Of a stretch of 44,051 nucleotides of DNA, positions 32,978 to 44,051 are shown one piece after another (the first letter of the stretch is position 1; each line of letters opens with the position of its first letter). A model generated the notes under the pieces. It was not told the DNA's origin. It did no database searches and saw only the letters and a program-made list of their open reading frames with translations. This stretch comes from Deltaproteobacteria bacterium. GTDB taxonomy: Bacteria; Myxococcota_A; Polyangia; Haliangiales; JADYYK01. A program made the position numbers and the translations under genes. The DNA is taken from the NCBI GenBank assembly GCA_020853705.1, contig JADYYK010000211.1, forward strand, positions 1 to 44,051. The letters run 5' to 3'.

Positions 32978-34300
32978 TTACTTCTGCGCGCCGCCCACAG
33001 GGGCGGCGGGCGGTGGCTGCTTGAAGCGCTGCTCGGGCCCGGCGGGCCCGTACGACTGGATGGCCACGACCGGCCCCTTGGTCACCGTGAAGCCGTGCTT
33101 CACGCCGGCCGGGATGTGCACCGCGGTGCCGGCCTTGACGGTCACGGTCTGCCCGCCCACCGTCATGGTGCCCTCGCCCTCGAGGACGTACAGCACCTCG
33201 GACTCGGCGGCGTGCACATGCTCGGGCACCACCATGCCGGGGCCCGCGGTGAAGTGCGCCAGCGACAGCTTGCCGTCGCCCTTGCCGCCCTGCTCCAGCA
33301 GCAGGCGGACCTGGCCCTTGCCGCCGCCGATCGGCAGCGGCCTGGCGTCGCCGCTCTTGGTCAGCACCGCGGGCGCCGGCGCCTTGTCGGGCTTGCCGCT
33401 GACCACGATGGTGCCGGCGCGATCCTGGGGGTCGCGGTAGCTGTGCTCGGGGCCGGCGGGGGCGAAGAACTCCAGGAACTCGCCAGGGGTGCGCCCGGTC
33501 AGCGCCTCCAGCGCGTGGACCTGGCCGGCCGGGACATAGACCGCCTGGCCGACCTCGGCATACACGGTGTCCTGCCCGGGCAGCGACAGCTTGAGCTGGC
33601 CGTGCATGACATAGATCGCCATCGCGCTGGAGCGTGAGTGCCAGGGGATGCGCGTGCGCGGCCTGATCGACAGGCGGGTCAGCGACAGCTTGGGATCGGG
33701 CGTGGTCAGGGCGTCGACCAGGACGCGCGCCGCGATGTTGCCGCCCTTGGGGCCGGACACCGGGACGTCGTCGTCGGAGATCGCATATTGCGCCTTGGCA
33801 GTGCCAAAAATGATTGGCAGCATGACAAGGTCTCCGGCCTTGCCGACCTTGCCGAGATCCCACTTCTTGACCGCCGCGGTGGCGCACCCCAGCAGCGCGT
33901 CGGGGGTGCCGTGGTTCTGCTCCGCCGTGATGTCCGTGGGCCGACCATCCTTGCCCAGCTTGACGGCCAGGATGACGTCACCGCCGACCTTGTAGTTGGC
34001 CGCGCGCGCCACGCGCTGGCAGTCGGCCAGCTCGCTGGCGTGCGCGCGCATGACCTCGCCGAGGGCGGCCGCGATGGCGGCGCTGGCGGGATCCTCGGGC
34101 TCGTCGGGGGGCTCGGGCGGCGCGGGCTCGGTCGTGGGCGACGGCGACGGCGACAGCGACGGCGTCGCCGCGACCGACGGCGACGGCGACGGCTTGCCCG
34201 ACACCCGCGGCCCCGGCCCCGCCGGCGCCGGCTTCTGCGCCGGGCATCCCGCCAGCAGCGCGGCCACGGCGGCCGCGCCAACCCCGAACCCGCGCTTCAT
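32978..34300 (-). CDS. Lipoprotein with AgmX/PglI-like domain and two cupin domains
   Basis: 440 aa from the ATG at 34300, which overlaps the B12-subunit stop by one base (TGATG). Signal GVGAAAVAALLAGC gives a lipidated Cys at about residue 18. A Pro/Ser linker follows, then an AgmX/PglI-type domain (about 80-165; ADCQRVARAANYKVGGDVIL, LLGCATAAVKKWDL). First cupin about 200-285 (IPWHSRSSAMAIYVMHGQLK) has lost some metal ligands. Second cupin about 330-425 is intact: His-x-His in VPEHVHAAES with Glu, and a later His in HIPAGVKHGF. A two-cupin lipoprotein would act outside the cytoplasm, so its coupling to cytoplasmic acyl-CoA genes is odd. Substrate unknown. Confidence 0.85.
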   Translation of the reverse strand: MKRGFGVGAAAVAALLAGCPAQKPAPAGPGPRVSGKPSPSPSVAATPSLSPSPSPTTEPAPPEPPDEPEDPASAAIAAALGEVMRAHASELADCQRVARAANYKVGGDVILAVKLGKDGRPTDITAEQNHGTPDALLGCATAAVKKWDLGKVGKAGDLVMLPIIFGTAKAQYAISDDDVPVSGPKGGNIAARVLVDALTTPDPKLSLTRLSIRPRTRIPWHSRSSAMAIYVMHGQLKLSLPGQDTVYAEVGQAVYVPAGQVHALEALTGRTPGEFLEFFAPAGPEHSYRDPQDRAGTIVVSGKPDKAPAPAVLTKSGDARPLPIGGGKGQVRLLLEQGGKGDGKLSLAHFTAGPGMVVPEHVHAAESEVLYVLEGEGTMTVGGQTVTVKAGTAVHIPAGVKHGFTVTKGPVVAIQSYGPAGPEQRFKQPPPAAPVGGAQK

Positions 34301-34710
34301 CAGCGCGACTCGAGGCGCGGGCGCAGCACCTGCTCGACCCACTCCACGATCTCGTGGGTCGACGCGCCGGGCTTGAAGATGGCCGCGACCCCGTGCTGCT
34401 TCAGCGCGGGCAGATCCTCGTCGGGGATGATGCCCCCGCCGAAGACCATGATGTCCTTGCCACCCTTGGCCTCGAGCTCGCGGATCACCGCGGGGAACAG
34501 CGTCAGGTGCGCGCCCGACATGATCGACAGCCCGACCGCGTCGACGTCCTCCTGCACTGCGGCCGCCGCGATCATCTCCGGCGTCTGGTGCAGGCCGGTG
34601 TAGACCACCTCGTAGCCGGCGTCGCTGAGCGCTCGCGCCACCACCTTGGCGCCCCGATCGTGCCCGTCCAGCCCCGGCTTGGCGACCAGGATGCGGATCT
34701 TTCTGCTCAC
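34300..34710 (-). CDS. Cobalamin-binding subunit of acyl-CoA mutase
   Basis: 136 aa from a GTG with GGAGGA eight bases upstream. A complete free-standing B12-binding domain: RILVAKPGLDGHDRGAKVVA contains DxHxxG, whose His replaces dimethylbenzimidazole as cobalt ligand; then GLSIMSGAH (the SxL-type loop) and FGGGIIPDEDL. It needs a separate large subunit of the kind encoded at 1-1034. Downstream is meaB, the dedicated chaperone. The mutase completes propionyl-CoA or branched-chain degradation by converting methylmalonyl-CoA to succinyl-CoA, if methylmalonyl-CoA is indeed the substrate. Confidence 0.95.
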   Translation of the reverse strand: MSRKIRILVAKPGLDGHDRGAKVVARALSDAGYEVVYTGLHQTPEMIAAAAVQEDVDAVGLSIMSGAHLTLFPAVIRELEAKGGKDIMVFGGGIIPDEDLPALKQHGVAAIFKPGASTHEIVEWVEQVLRPRLESR

Positions 34711-34751
34711 TCGTGCTTCCTCCCGCTGTTCGACGCGAAGCTCATCATCTT

Positions 34752-35909
34752 CTACCTGGTGGCCTGCTCGAAGGTCTTGCGCGCGATCACGATGCGCTGG
34801 ACCTCGCTGGTGCCTTCGTAGATCCGCATCACCCGCACGTCGCGCAGGTAGCGCTCGACCGCGAAGTCCTTGGTGTAGCCGTAGCCGCCGTGCACCTGCA
34901 CCGCCATGTCACAGGCGCGCCAGGCGGCCTCGGTGGCCCACAGCTTGGCCATCGAGGCCTCGCGGGTGAAGGGCCGGCCCTGCTCCTTGAGCCAGGCCGC
35001 GCGGCGCACCAGCACGCGCGCCGCCTCCAGCCCGGGGGCGGCGTCCGCCAGCATGAACTGCACCGCCTGGTGGTTGGCGATCGGCACCTTGAACTGCACC
35101 CGCTCGCGGGCATAGCGCACCGCCGCGTCCAGCGCTGCCGTCCCGAGGCCCAGCGCCTGCGACGCGATGCCGATGCGCCCGCCGTCCAGCGCGGTCAGCG
35201 CCACCCGCATGCCCTCGCCCTCTTGCCCGAGGATGCAGCCGCGCTCGACCTCGCAGTCCTCCAACATCAGCGCCACCGTCGACGAGCCGCGCAGGCCCAT
35301 CTTGTCCTCGTGGCGCCCCACCGTCAGCCCCGGCGTCTGCCAGCCGCGCGGCAGCACGAAGGCGCTGATGCCGCGCCCGCCCGCGCCCGGGTCGGTCCTG
35401 GCCCACACCACGATGACGCCGGCCCGATCACCGCTGGTGATCCACTGCTTGGAGCCCGACAGCGCCCAGCCGCGCTCGGTGCGCCGCGCCACCGTGGTCA
35501 TCGCCGCCGGGTCCGACCCCGCCTGCGGCTCCGACAGCCCGAAACTGCCCGCGATCGCCGCGCCCGAGGTCAGCCGCGGCACCACCTCGCCACGGACGTC
35601 GTCGGCCGCATACTTGACCAGCACCTCGGCCACCATGTTGGTGACCGCCATCGCCACCGAGGTGCTGGCGCAGCCGCCCGCGACCGCCTCCATCGCCAGC
35701 GAGTAGGCGATGGTCCCGGCCTCGGCGCCGCCGAGCTCCGCCGGCACGTTGACCCCGAGCAGCCCCATGCGCCCGAGCTCGGCCAGCTCCTCGACCGGGA
35801 AGGCCCCGGTGCGATCACGCTCGGCCGCCCGCGGCGCCAGCACGCGCTCGGCGAAGGCGCGCGCGGTGCTCTGCACCAGGCGCTGCTCGTCGCTGAGCTC
35901 GAAGTTCAC
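34752..35909 (-). CDS. Acyl-CoA dehydrogenase
   Basis: 385 aa from the GTG at 35909, which overlaps the stop of the preceding lipoprotein gene (GTGA); the longer open frame upstream is inside that gene. Key segments: FGLSEPQAGSDPAAMTTVAR, WALSGSKQWITSGDRA, GRIGIASQALGLGTAALDAA and the catalytic Glu in RIYEGTSEVQRIVIARK. N-terminus NFELSDEQRLVQSTARAFAE is standard. Close to butyryl- or isovaleryl-type enzymes, but chain specificity cannot be read. It is coupled to a lipoprotein gene upstream and followed 41 bases later by the B12 subunit. Confidence 0.92.
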   Translation of the reverse strand: MNFELSDEQRLVQSTARAFAERVLAPRAAERDRTGAFPVEELAELGRMGLLGVNVPAELGGAEAGTIAYSLAMEAVAGGCASTSVAMAVTNMVAEVLVKYAADDVRGEVVPRLTSGAAIAGSFGLSEPQAGSDPAAMTTVARRTERGWALSGSKQWITSGDRAGVIVVWARTDPGAGGRGISAFVLPRGWQTPGLTVGRHEDKMGLRGSSTVALMLEDCEVERGCILGQEGEGMRVALTALDGGRIGIASQALGLGTAALDAAVRYARERVQFKVPIANHQAVQFMLADAAPGLEAARVLVRRAAWLKEQGRPFTREASMAKLWATEAAWRACDMAVQVHGGYGYTKDFAVERYLRDVRVMRIYEGTSEVQRIVIARKTFEQATR

Positions 35910-36664
35910 TTGTTCACCACCCACGCCGCCTTGACGATCTCGCCGCCGGTGTCGCTGAGCTTCCACAGCTTGGCCTTCTCGACCACGCACAGCGCGTAGG
36001 GCTCGGGCACGATGCCGTCACCCGAGAAGCCGGCAGAGGTCACCTTGCCGCCCGGCGCCACATACAGCGTCATGGAGTGCGCCGGCAGCTTGACCCCCGG
36101 CGGCGTCGCCTTGCGACACTCGGCCATGTCGGCCGCGAAGGTCTTGACCGCGCGCAGCGCCGTGGTGACCCGCCCCTCGTCCCAGGAGCCCGTCGAGGTG
36201 CGCGCCTCGAACTGGATGGGCAGCGAGAACTCGGCCTCGCCGCCGCGCGGCTTGCCATAGTCCAGCGCGCTGACCAGATCGAGCACGCACTTCTCGATGG
36301 CGTAGCTGCCGACGTCGCTCTCGACCGGGGCCACCGACTTGACCACGCCGTCGCGCGCGATGCGGAACTTCATGGTCAGGGTGCCGCCGATGTACCAGAG
36401 CTTGCCGATGTTCTTGCTCTGGCAGTCGGTGATCTGGGTGCCCACGCGCTCGATGGCGCGGTTGACCTGGTACATGTCGATGGAGCCCAGCAGGCCCTCG
36501 ACCTGCAAACCGTCGTCGGGCTCGGGGTCGCGCGTGGGCAGGTCCTCGGTCGGCGTCGGCGTGGGCGTCGGCGCCGGCTTCTTCACGGCTGCGCCCCCAC
36601 CACCACACCCGAGCAGCACCGCGTACGTGCCACCCAGAAGCCAGCTCATGCGACGGATGTTCAT
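35906..36664 (-). CDS. Lipoprotein with two AgmX/PglI-like domains
   Basis: 252 aa. Signal SWLLGGTYAVLLGCGG (lipidated Cys about residue 20), a Thr/Pro linker (KKPAPTPTPTPTE), then a first AgmX/PglI-type segment (YQVNRAIERVGTQITDCQSK, LTMKFRIARDGVVKSVAPVE, AIEKCVLDLVSALDYGKP). A second, more diverged copy follows (MAECRKATPPGVKL, LYVAPGGKVTSAGFSGDG, YALCVVEKAKLWKL). The paired Cys in each copy is the usual pattern. In Myxococcus such C-termini occur in gliding and envelope proteins. The stop overlaps the start of the downstream acyl-CoA dehydrogenase, and the previous lipoprotein ends six bases upstream. Confidence 0.85.
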   Translation of the reverse strand: MNIRRMSWLLGGTYAVLLGCGGGGAAVKKPAPTPTPTPTEDLPTRDPEPDDGLQVEGLLGSIDMYQVNRAIERVGTQITDCQSKNIGKLWYIGGTLTMKFRIARDGVVKSVAPVESDVGSYAIEKCVLDLVSALDYGKPRGGEAEFSLPIQFEARTSTGSWDEGRVTTALRAVKTFAADMAECRKATPPGVKLPAHSMTLYVAPGGKVTSAGFSGDGIVPEPYALCVVEKAKLWKLSDTGGEIVKAAWVVNK

Positions 36665-36670
36665 GTCACC

Positions 36671-37120
36671 TCACCACTTGTCGAACCGGTAGTAGTACGT
36701 GAACGGCTCGGGCCCCCTTACATCGGGGAAGGTCCAGTCCTTGACCAGCTTGACCACGCAGGCCTCGATCTCGCTGTCCCGCCAGCTGACGCCGCGGACC
36801 TCGAGGTTGGAGGCCTTCTCGTTGGCGATGGTGCCCTTGACCTCGAACTCGCCCTTGGCCAGATCGGGCTTGGCGGCCAGCCGCTTGGTGTAGCAGCGCG
36901 CGACCTGGTTCTGCTTGCGCTCGAAGATCCCGCGCACATCGGTCTCCGACTGCATGTCGTCGCCGACGGTGTCGTCGACGGTGACCTCCTCGTCACCGCC
37001 GGACTGGTCCTCGACCTCGACTGGAGGCCTGCGCGCCGCGCCACCACCGCCGCAGGCCGGCACCAGCAGCGCCACGGCCAGCAGCATCCCCTGCATCCCA
37101 CGCCGCCCGCGAAGCCCCAT
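36671..37120 (-). CDS. Lipoprotein with AgmX/PglI C-terminal domain
   Basis: 149 aa from the ATG at 37120, with AGGAGG five bases upstream. Signal GMLLAVALLVPACGG (Cys about residue 23), an acidic linker (DEEVTVDDTVGDDMQS), then one complete AgmX/PglI-type domain: IFERKQNQVARCYTKRLAAK, GTIANEKASNLEVRGVSW, SEIEACVVKLVKDWTFP and a final YYYRF. This is the best match of the three such proteins in the cluster. It starts nine bases after an acyl-CoA dehydrogenase stop codon, so it belongs to the same transcript. Confidence 0.88.
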   Translation of the reverse strand: MGLRGRRGMQGMLLAVALLVPACGGGGAARRPPVEVEDQSGGDEEVTVDDTVGDDMQSETDVRGIFERKQNQVARCYTKRLAAKPDLAKGEFEVKGTIANEKASNLEVRGVSWRDSEIEACVVKLVKDWTFPDVRGPEPFTYYYRFDKW

Positions 37121-37129
37121 CACCGCCTC

Positions 37130-38281
<1,152 letters not shown>

Positions 38282-38305
38282 CTTGGAGAGGGTCCTTTCG
38301 AAAAC

Positions 38306-39093
<788 letters not shown>

Positions 39094-39097
<4 letters not shown>

Positions 39098-39960
39098 GAG
39101 TTTGGGTAGAAGTAAAAGCCGCGCCCGCTCTTGCGCCCCAGCCAGCCGGCCGCCACGTACTGGCGCAGCAGCGGACTCGGACGATACTTGTCGTCACCGA
39201 ACTCGCGCATCAAGACCTCCGCGATCGACAGGCAGGTGTCGAGGCCGACGAGGTCCGCCAGCGCCAGCGGCCCCATCGGGTGGTTGAGGCCGAGCTGCAC
39301 GCCCTTGTCGATGTCCTCCGGCGTCGCCAGCCCCTGATCCAGGGCAAAACAGGCCTCGTTCAGCAGCGGGATGAGGACCCGGTTGACGATGAAGCCGGGC
39401 ACGTCCTTGGACGTCACCGTGGTCTTGCCCAGGCGCTCGGCCAGCGCGATGGTGGCCTCGTAGGTGGGCTGATCGGTCTGCAGCGCGCGGATGACCTCGA
39501 CCAGCTTCATCAGTGGCGGCGGGTTCATGAAGTGCATCCCGATGACCTTCTCGGGGCGCCGGGTGGAGGCCGCGATCTTGGTGATCGAGATCGACGACGT
39601 GTTGGTCGCCAGGATGGTGTCGGGCCCGCAGATCTTGTCGAGCTCGCTGAAGATCGACAGCTTGAGCTCGAGGTTCTCCGGTGCCGCCTCGATGACCAGG
39701 TCGGCGGCCTTGAGATCCGCGCGCGAGCCGGTCGGCTTGATGGCGTTCAGGATGCCGGTGCGGTCGCCCGCGTGCATCTTGCCCTTGGCGACCACCTTGG
39801 CCAGCACGTCGCCGATGCGATCGCGCGCGCGTGCCGCCAGCTCGGCCGCCGAGTCGACCAGGATGACGTCGAGCCCGCACTGGGCCGCCACCTGGGCGAT
39901 CCCCGCCCCCATCTGACCGGCGCCCACCACGCCGATCGTCTTGATCGCGTTCGCGTCCAT
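39094..39960 (-). CDS. hbd: 3-hydroxybutyryl-CoA dehydrogenase
   Basis: 288 aa, the usual length of the monofunctional enzyme. NAD-binding motif IGVVGAGQMGAGIAQVAAQC (about residues 9-28), catalytic His in VIGMHFMNPPPLMKLVEVIR, then VTSKDVPGFIVNRVLIPLLN and the dimer domain HPMGPLALADLVGLDTCLSI. It oxidises (S)-3-hydroxyacyl-CoA to 3-ketoacyl-CoA with NAD(P)+. GAGG lies upstream of the ATG. It is 47 bases downstream of the thiolase and overlaps the crotonase, so the three act in sequence in C4 or general beta-oxidation. Confidence 0.95.
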
Positions 39961-40007
39961 CTCGGCTACCTCACTTGGCTTCGGAAAGACCTGCGCCTGA
40001 AATCCTG

Positions 40008-41186
<1,179 letters not shown>

Positions 41187-41209
41187 GGGGCTGGCTCCTG
41201 ATAGGATTG

Positions 41210-41251
41210 AAGACCTCGCGGGTCTTATCCCACCAAACCGCGGGGTGTCAA
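41210..41251 (-). promoter_or_regulatory. Sigma-70-like promoter with overlapping palindrome for the acyl-CoA cluster
   Basis: On the minus strand TTGACA (41251-41246) is a perfect -35 box; GATAAG (41229-41224) is a fair -10, 16 bases away. AAGACCTCGCGGGTCTT (41226-41210) has perfect 6-bp arms around a 5-base centre. It begins within the -10 and covers the start region, the classic place for a repressor. It lies 24-40 bases upstream of the thiolase ATG. Confidence 0.6.
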
Positions 41252-41337
41252 GCTTGGCCGGCGCGGGTCCGGTCGCCGAAAATGACTATTTCTTCGACCA
41301 TTTAATGCAACTCATGCGGACTCGAGACGGGGTGTGG

Positions 41338-43467
41338 ATGGCGCGCGCGCGGGGGGCCGTGGCGGGCCTGGCGATGGCCTTTGCGGCTGGCTGCGGCGGC
41401 GGCGGGGATGACGGTCTCGGGGTCAGCTTCGACGTCCATGTGCCGCCCGCGCCGCTGTCGGCCGAGCAGGCCCCGGCGGGTGACCGCTGCCCCAAGGGGC
41501 AGGGCGACCTCAAGCTCAAGCGCAGCGACATCATCGAGCTGCGCGTCACCTTCACCGACGCCAGAACGGGCCAGTTCGTGTGCGACTCGGTGCTGTCCAC
41601 GGCCACCGGGGAGCGCCGCAAGCTGGCGGTGCCGCGCTTCGCCAGCGCGGTGAATCTGCTGGTGGAAGGCTACAGCGGCGTGGGCGCCAGCAAGGTCCTG
41701 GTGGCCTCCGGGCAGAGCTTCGACGTCCTGGTCGGCAAGGGTGTCGTGCGCCCGTTCCCCGATGGCGGCCCGGGGCCCATCGATGCGGCGATGATGCTCG
41801 ATTCGTCGCTGGTGGACGCCGGTGATGGCGGCGGCGCGGACGCTGGTGACGGCGGGCCGATGCTGCTGCCCGATGCGTCCCTGGTCGATGCCTCGGTCAA
41901 TGATGGCGGCGTGTTCGGGCAGGGCGTGCCGAAGGTGCTGCTGGCGCCGTCGCGCGAGTTCGCGTGCACGGCCGACACCCAGGCGGTGGCGCGCGGCTTC
42001 CACAGCGCGACCGTGCTGCCCAACGGACAGGTCCTGCTGGCGGGCGGGCTGGTCGCGGACCGGCTGGCGTCGCCGCCGCGCACCACGTTCGACCTGGCCG
42101 GGCGCGCCTTCCTGGCCACCGAGGCGGTCGAGGTCTACGACCCGGGCAGCGGGCGCTTCACGCTGCTGACCAGCACCGGGTCGGCCGCCAAGCCGCGCGC
42201 GCTGCACCAGGCCGTGCTGCTGAACTCGCCGCCGGGCGGGCCTTATCGGGTGTTGCTGCTGGGCGGCGTCGGGCCGGCCATGGGCATGTCGCCCGACAGC
42301 ACGTCGGTCATGATCAACTCGCTCGGCCTGGAGCGCATGCGTCTGGTGCCGGGGCCGGGGGCGGCGCCGGTCAGCGCCGAGATCCTGGAGTACACGCCGG
42401 CCGCGCCGGGTGGCACGCCGTCGCTGATGCGCATCGCGGTCGACGACGCCAAGCTGGTGCAGCGCATGCTGGCCACGGCGTCGCCCAACCCGCCGCCGGT
42501 CGAGCTGGCCTCGGAGCTCACCTTCCCGGGTCGCAACGTGCCGCTGCTGTCGGTCGGGGGCGTGTCGGAGTGGGAGGGCGCGGGTCGGCCGGCGCCCATC
42601 CCGACCGCGAACTTCGAGGTCCTGAACCCGCAGAACGGCGAGGCCCTGGGCAAGGTCAACCTGGTGGTGCCGCGCATCGGCGCCCAGGTGGTGCCGCTGT
42701 CCGACAGCCGTGCCATCGTGTGGGGCGGCAATCTGCTGTCACCGAACGGCATGGAGGCCGGTGAGGTCGCGACCTCGCTGGAGGGCCTGTTGACCGCGCC
42801 GGTGCCGCGCTCGATGACGGTGATGGGTACCCCGGCGCCGGTGCCGACGGTGTTCGGCACCGCGACCGCGCTCGACGAGGACGAGCTGCTGGTGGTCGGC
42901 GGCTTCCAGATCGCGGGCGGCTTCGCGACCAACCCGGCGCCGACGCGGCCGATGCAGCTCGTCAAGGTCAACCCGACCAGCGTCAGCACCAGCGACATCC
43001 CGGCGCCCGACTTCAAGCCGGTGGGCTGGCACGAGGCCACCCGCGTGGTCACCGGCGAGGTCCTGATCAGCGGCGGCAGCCCGGGCTTCATCGCCGGCAC
43101 GCTGAACGACTGCCCGACCGGCCTCGACGGCCTGCTGTGCTCGATGGATCGCGCCTACACCTTCATGCGCGACTCCGGCGGCATCACGGTCACCACGCTG
43201 CCGGTCACCCTGCTGGTGTCACGCTTCGGCCATCGCGCGGTGACCCTGAAGGACGGCACCGTGCTGCTCACCGGGGGGTTGCACTACGAGAAGCCGGCCG
43301 CGGGGACGCCGACCCTGAGCGTGGTCTCCAGCGCGGAGCTGTGGAACCCGCGCAACAAGAACAGCGACGCGGCAAAGAGCGGGCTGCCGCAGGGCGCGAC
43401 CCGGATGCCCGGGGACGTGGCGCGCTTCGCCGATGGCAGCGCGGTCCGGGAGTGCGTGCAGCGGTAG
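41338..43467 (+). CDS. Kelch-type beta-propeller lipoprotein
   Basis: 709 aa from the ATG at 41338, which gives a lipoprotein signal (AVAGLAMAFAAGCGGG); ATGs at 41305 and 41314 are possible. The N-terminal beta-rich domain (about 35-125) is followed by an Asp/Ala/Gly linker (about 128-175, DSSLVDAGDGGGADAGDGGP). A propeller then runs to the end, with Kelch-like strands (ARGFHSATVLPNGQVLLAGG, AVEVYDPGSGRFTLL, LLVVGGFQIAGG, FGHRAVTLKDGTVLLTGGLH). Such proteins are numerous in Polyangia; ligand and function are unknown. It is divergent from the thiolase operon. Confidence 0.82.
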   Translation: MARARGAVAGLAMAFAAGCGGGGDDGLGVSFDVHVPPAPLSAEQAPAGDRCPKGQGDLKLKRSDIIELRVTFTDARTGQFVCDSVLSTATGERRKLAVPRFASAVNLLVEGYSGVGASKVLVASGQSFDVLVGKGVVRPFPDGGPGPIDAAMMLDSSLVDAGDGGGADAGDGGPMLLPDASLVDASVNDGGVFGQGVPKVLLAPSREFACTADTQAVARGFHSATVLPNGQVLLAGGLVADRLASPPRTTFDLAGRAFLATEAVEVYDPGSGRFTLLTSTGSAAKPRALHQAVLLNSPPGGPYRVLLLGGVGPAMGMSPDSTSVMINSLGLERMRLVPGPGAAPVSAEILEYTPAAPGGTPSLMRIAVDDAKLVQRMLATASPNPPPVELASELTFPGRNVPLLSVGGVSEWEGAGRPAPIPTANFEVLNPQNGEALGKVNLVVPRIGAQVVPLSDSRAIVWGGNLLSPNGMEAGEVATSLEGLLTAPVPRSMTVMGTPAPVPTVFGTATALDEDELLVVGGFQIAGGFATNPAPTRPMQLVKVNPTSVSTSDIPAPDFKPVGWHEATRVVTGEVLISGGSPGFIAGTLNDCPTGLDGLLCSMDRAYTFMRDSGGITVTTLPVTLLVSRFGHRAVTLKDGTVLLTGGLHYEKPAAGTPTLSVVSSAELWNPRNKNSDAAKSGLPQGATRMPGDVARFADGSAVRECVQR

Positions 43468-43510
43468 CAGGCTGTCGAGAGACGTAGCCAGAAGCTGGCC
43501 AGGAGCCGGG

Positions 43511-43536
43511 GGCGACAGCCGGCGGCGACAGCCGGC
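43511..43536. repeat. Two exact 13-bp tandem repeats between convergent genes
   Basis: GGCGACAGCCGGC occurs at 43511-43523 and again at 43524-43536. It lies in the short gap between the Kelch protein and the convergent membrane protein. No terminator with a T-run is visible. Confidence 0.85.
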
Positions 43537-43546
43537 GGGTCACGCG

Positions 43547-43954
43547 CTAGGGCGCTGGTGGGAGCTCGTCGAGCGAGCTGACGTCGAGCAGGACGTCGCC
43601 ACCCTCGCGTACGTCGACCTCGCGCTCGGTCGAGGGCGCGGCCTGGGCGTACTCCAGGCGAACCTGGAAGCGGTAGCGCCCGGCGGCCATGCGCAGCTTG
43701 GTGGTCTCGAGCGAGGGCGCGGGGTGCCCCGCGCTGTAGCGCCAGGCCTTGCGCTGCACCAGGGCGTCGTCGCTGACGCGAAAGACCTCGAGCGTGGCAG
43801 CCTCGAGGTCGGCGGCGGCGCGGCCATAGCGGACGCCGACCGAGAAGCTGACCGGGCGCTTGCGAAACAGCCGCAGCCCGACCAGCACCAGGCCGCCGAC
43901 CAGCAGGATGGCGGCGGCGAACTTGAGCTTGCGACGGGTGATGCTGACGGCCAC
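43547..43954 (-). CDS. Small single-pass membrane protein with extracytoplasmic beta domain
   Basis: 135 aa from a GTG at 43954. Basic N-terminus (ITRRKLK), one membrane helix (FAAAILLVGGLVLVGLRLF, about residues 12-30), then a beta-rich region (VSFSVGVRYGRAAADLEAAT, GRYRFQVRLEYAQAAPSTER) resembling a single immunoglobulin- or PEGA-like fold. No family recognised. If the element at the right edge is a group II intron, its 3' junction is 26 bases upstream of this start, so the native promoter may be displaced. Confidence 0.65.
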   Translation of the reverse strand: MAVSITRRKLKFAAAILLVGGLVLVGLRLFRKRPVSFSVGVRYGRAAADLEAATLEVFRVSDDALVQRKAWRYSAGHPAPSLETTKLRMAAGRYRFQVRLEYAQAAPSTEREVDVREGGDVLLDVSSLDELPPAP

Positions 43955-43980
43955 GCGTCACCATAGCCGAAGCCGAGCCG

Positions 43981-44051
43981 ATCGAGATAGGGGCGGCCAG
44001 TAGGGACTGGCCGACCCCTCTCACACCACCGGACGTACGGGTCCGTATCCG
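43981..44051 (-). mobile_element. Probable 3' end of a group II intron (domains V and VI)
   Basis: Read on the minus strand from the right edge, the sequence has the domain V-like stem with ACGTCCGG, then GTGGTGTGAGAGGGG, then a strong hairpin (arms at 43990-44001 and 44006-44018, loop 44002-44005) fitting domain VI. After it come CTATCTCGAT, with an unpaired A eight bases from the end and a terminal AT, as group II introns require. The element continues beyond the window, where the reverse transcriptase should lie. Confidence 0.6.

Overview
The window is very GC-rich (roughly 70% in most rows) and has the gene content of a myxobacterium (Myxococcota, probably a Polyangia-type genus). The evidence is a Hanks-type transmembrane Ser/Thr kinase beside an FHA-domain sigma-54 activator, several lipoproteins with Asp/Ala-rich linkers and AgmX/PglI-type C-terminal domains, a secreted Rhs/YD-repeat giant, and a large acyl-CoA catabolic operon. 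Genus assignment is inference. I see no rRNA, tRNA or CRISPR array. No gene-free stretch exceeds about 150 bases.

Layout. 1-2683 (+): 3' end of a coenzyme-B12 acyl-CoA mutase large subunit, a LURP-one/Tubby-like protein, an IHF/HU-family DNA-bending protein, and a small protein resembling an ImmA/IrrE peptidase with a broken catalytic motif. 2765-7663 (-): a tight five-gene operon for a NitT/TauT-class ABC importer whose substrate-binding protein is anchored in the inner membrane and fused to an OmpA peptidoglycan-binding domain, flanked by two coiled-coil proteins of unknown function. 7776-10270 (-): an unrecognised protein and a geranylgeranyl-reductase-family flavoprotein. 10310-16668: a signalling island with a kinase bearing ten Cys-paired Sel1 repeats, divergent from an FHA sigma-54 activator, surrounded by small envelope proteins. 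One of these has a near-consensus -24/-12 promoter and another a weaker one.

16787-19031 (+): overlapping operon of PPK2, a MoaA-like radical SAM enzyme and a CBS-pair protein. 19095-21180 (+): a DUF4157 (eCIS-core-type) protein followed by an Asp-box propeller protein. 21285-29357 (-): a response regulator, a 2328-aa secreted Rhs protein ending in a probable PD-(D/E)xK nuclease toxin, and an overlapping candidate immunity gene. 29508-30784 (-): two lipoproteins.

30825-41186 (-): a compact acyl-CoA/methylmalonyl-CoA cluster of thiolase, 3-hydroxyacyl-CoA dehydrogenase, enoyl-CoA hydratase, three acyl-CoA dehydrogenases, a B12-binding mutase subunit and MeaB. Three lipoproteins with AgmX/PglI-like domains are interleaved and translationally coupled with these genes. 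A sigma-70-like promoter with an overlapping palindrome lies at the head. The truncated mutase at the left edge of the window is a plausible partner of the B12-binding subunit. 41338-43954: a Kelch-type lipoprotein and a small membrane protein. 43981-44051 (-): what looks like the 3' end (domains V and VI) of a group II intron running off the right edge.

The most system-like novelties are the SBP-OmpA ABC operon, the kinase/FHA/sigma-54 island with shared upstream motifs, the Rhs toxin-immunity locus with its dyad-rich leader, and the lipoproteins embedded in the fatty-acid operon.
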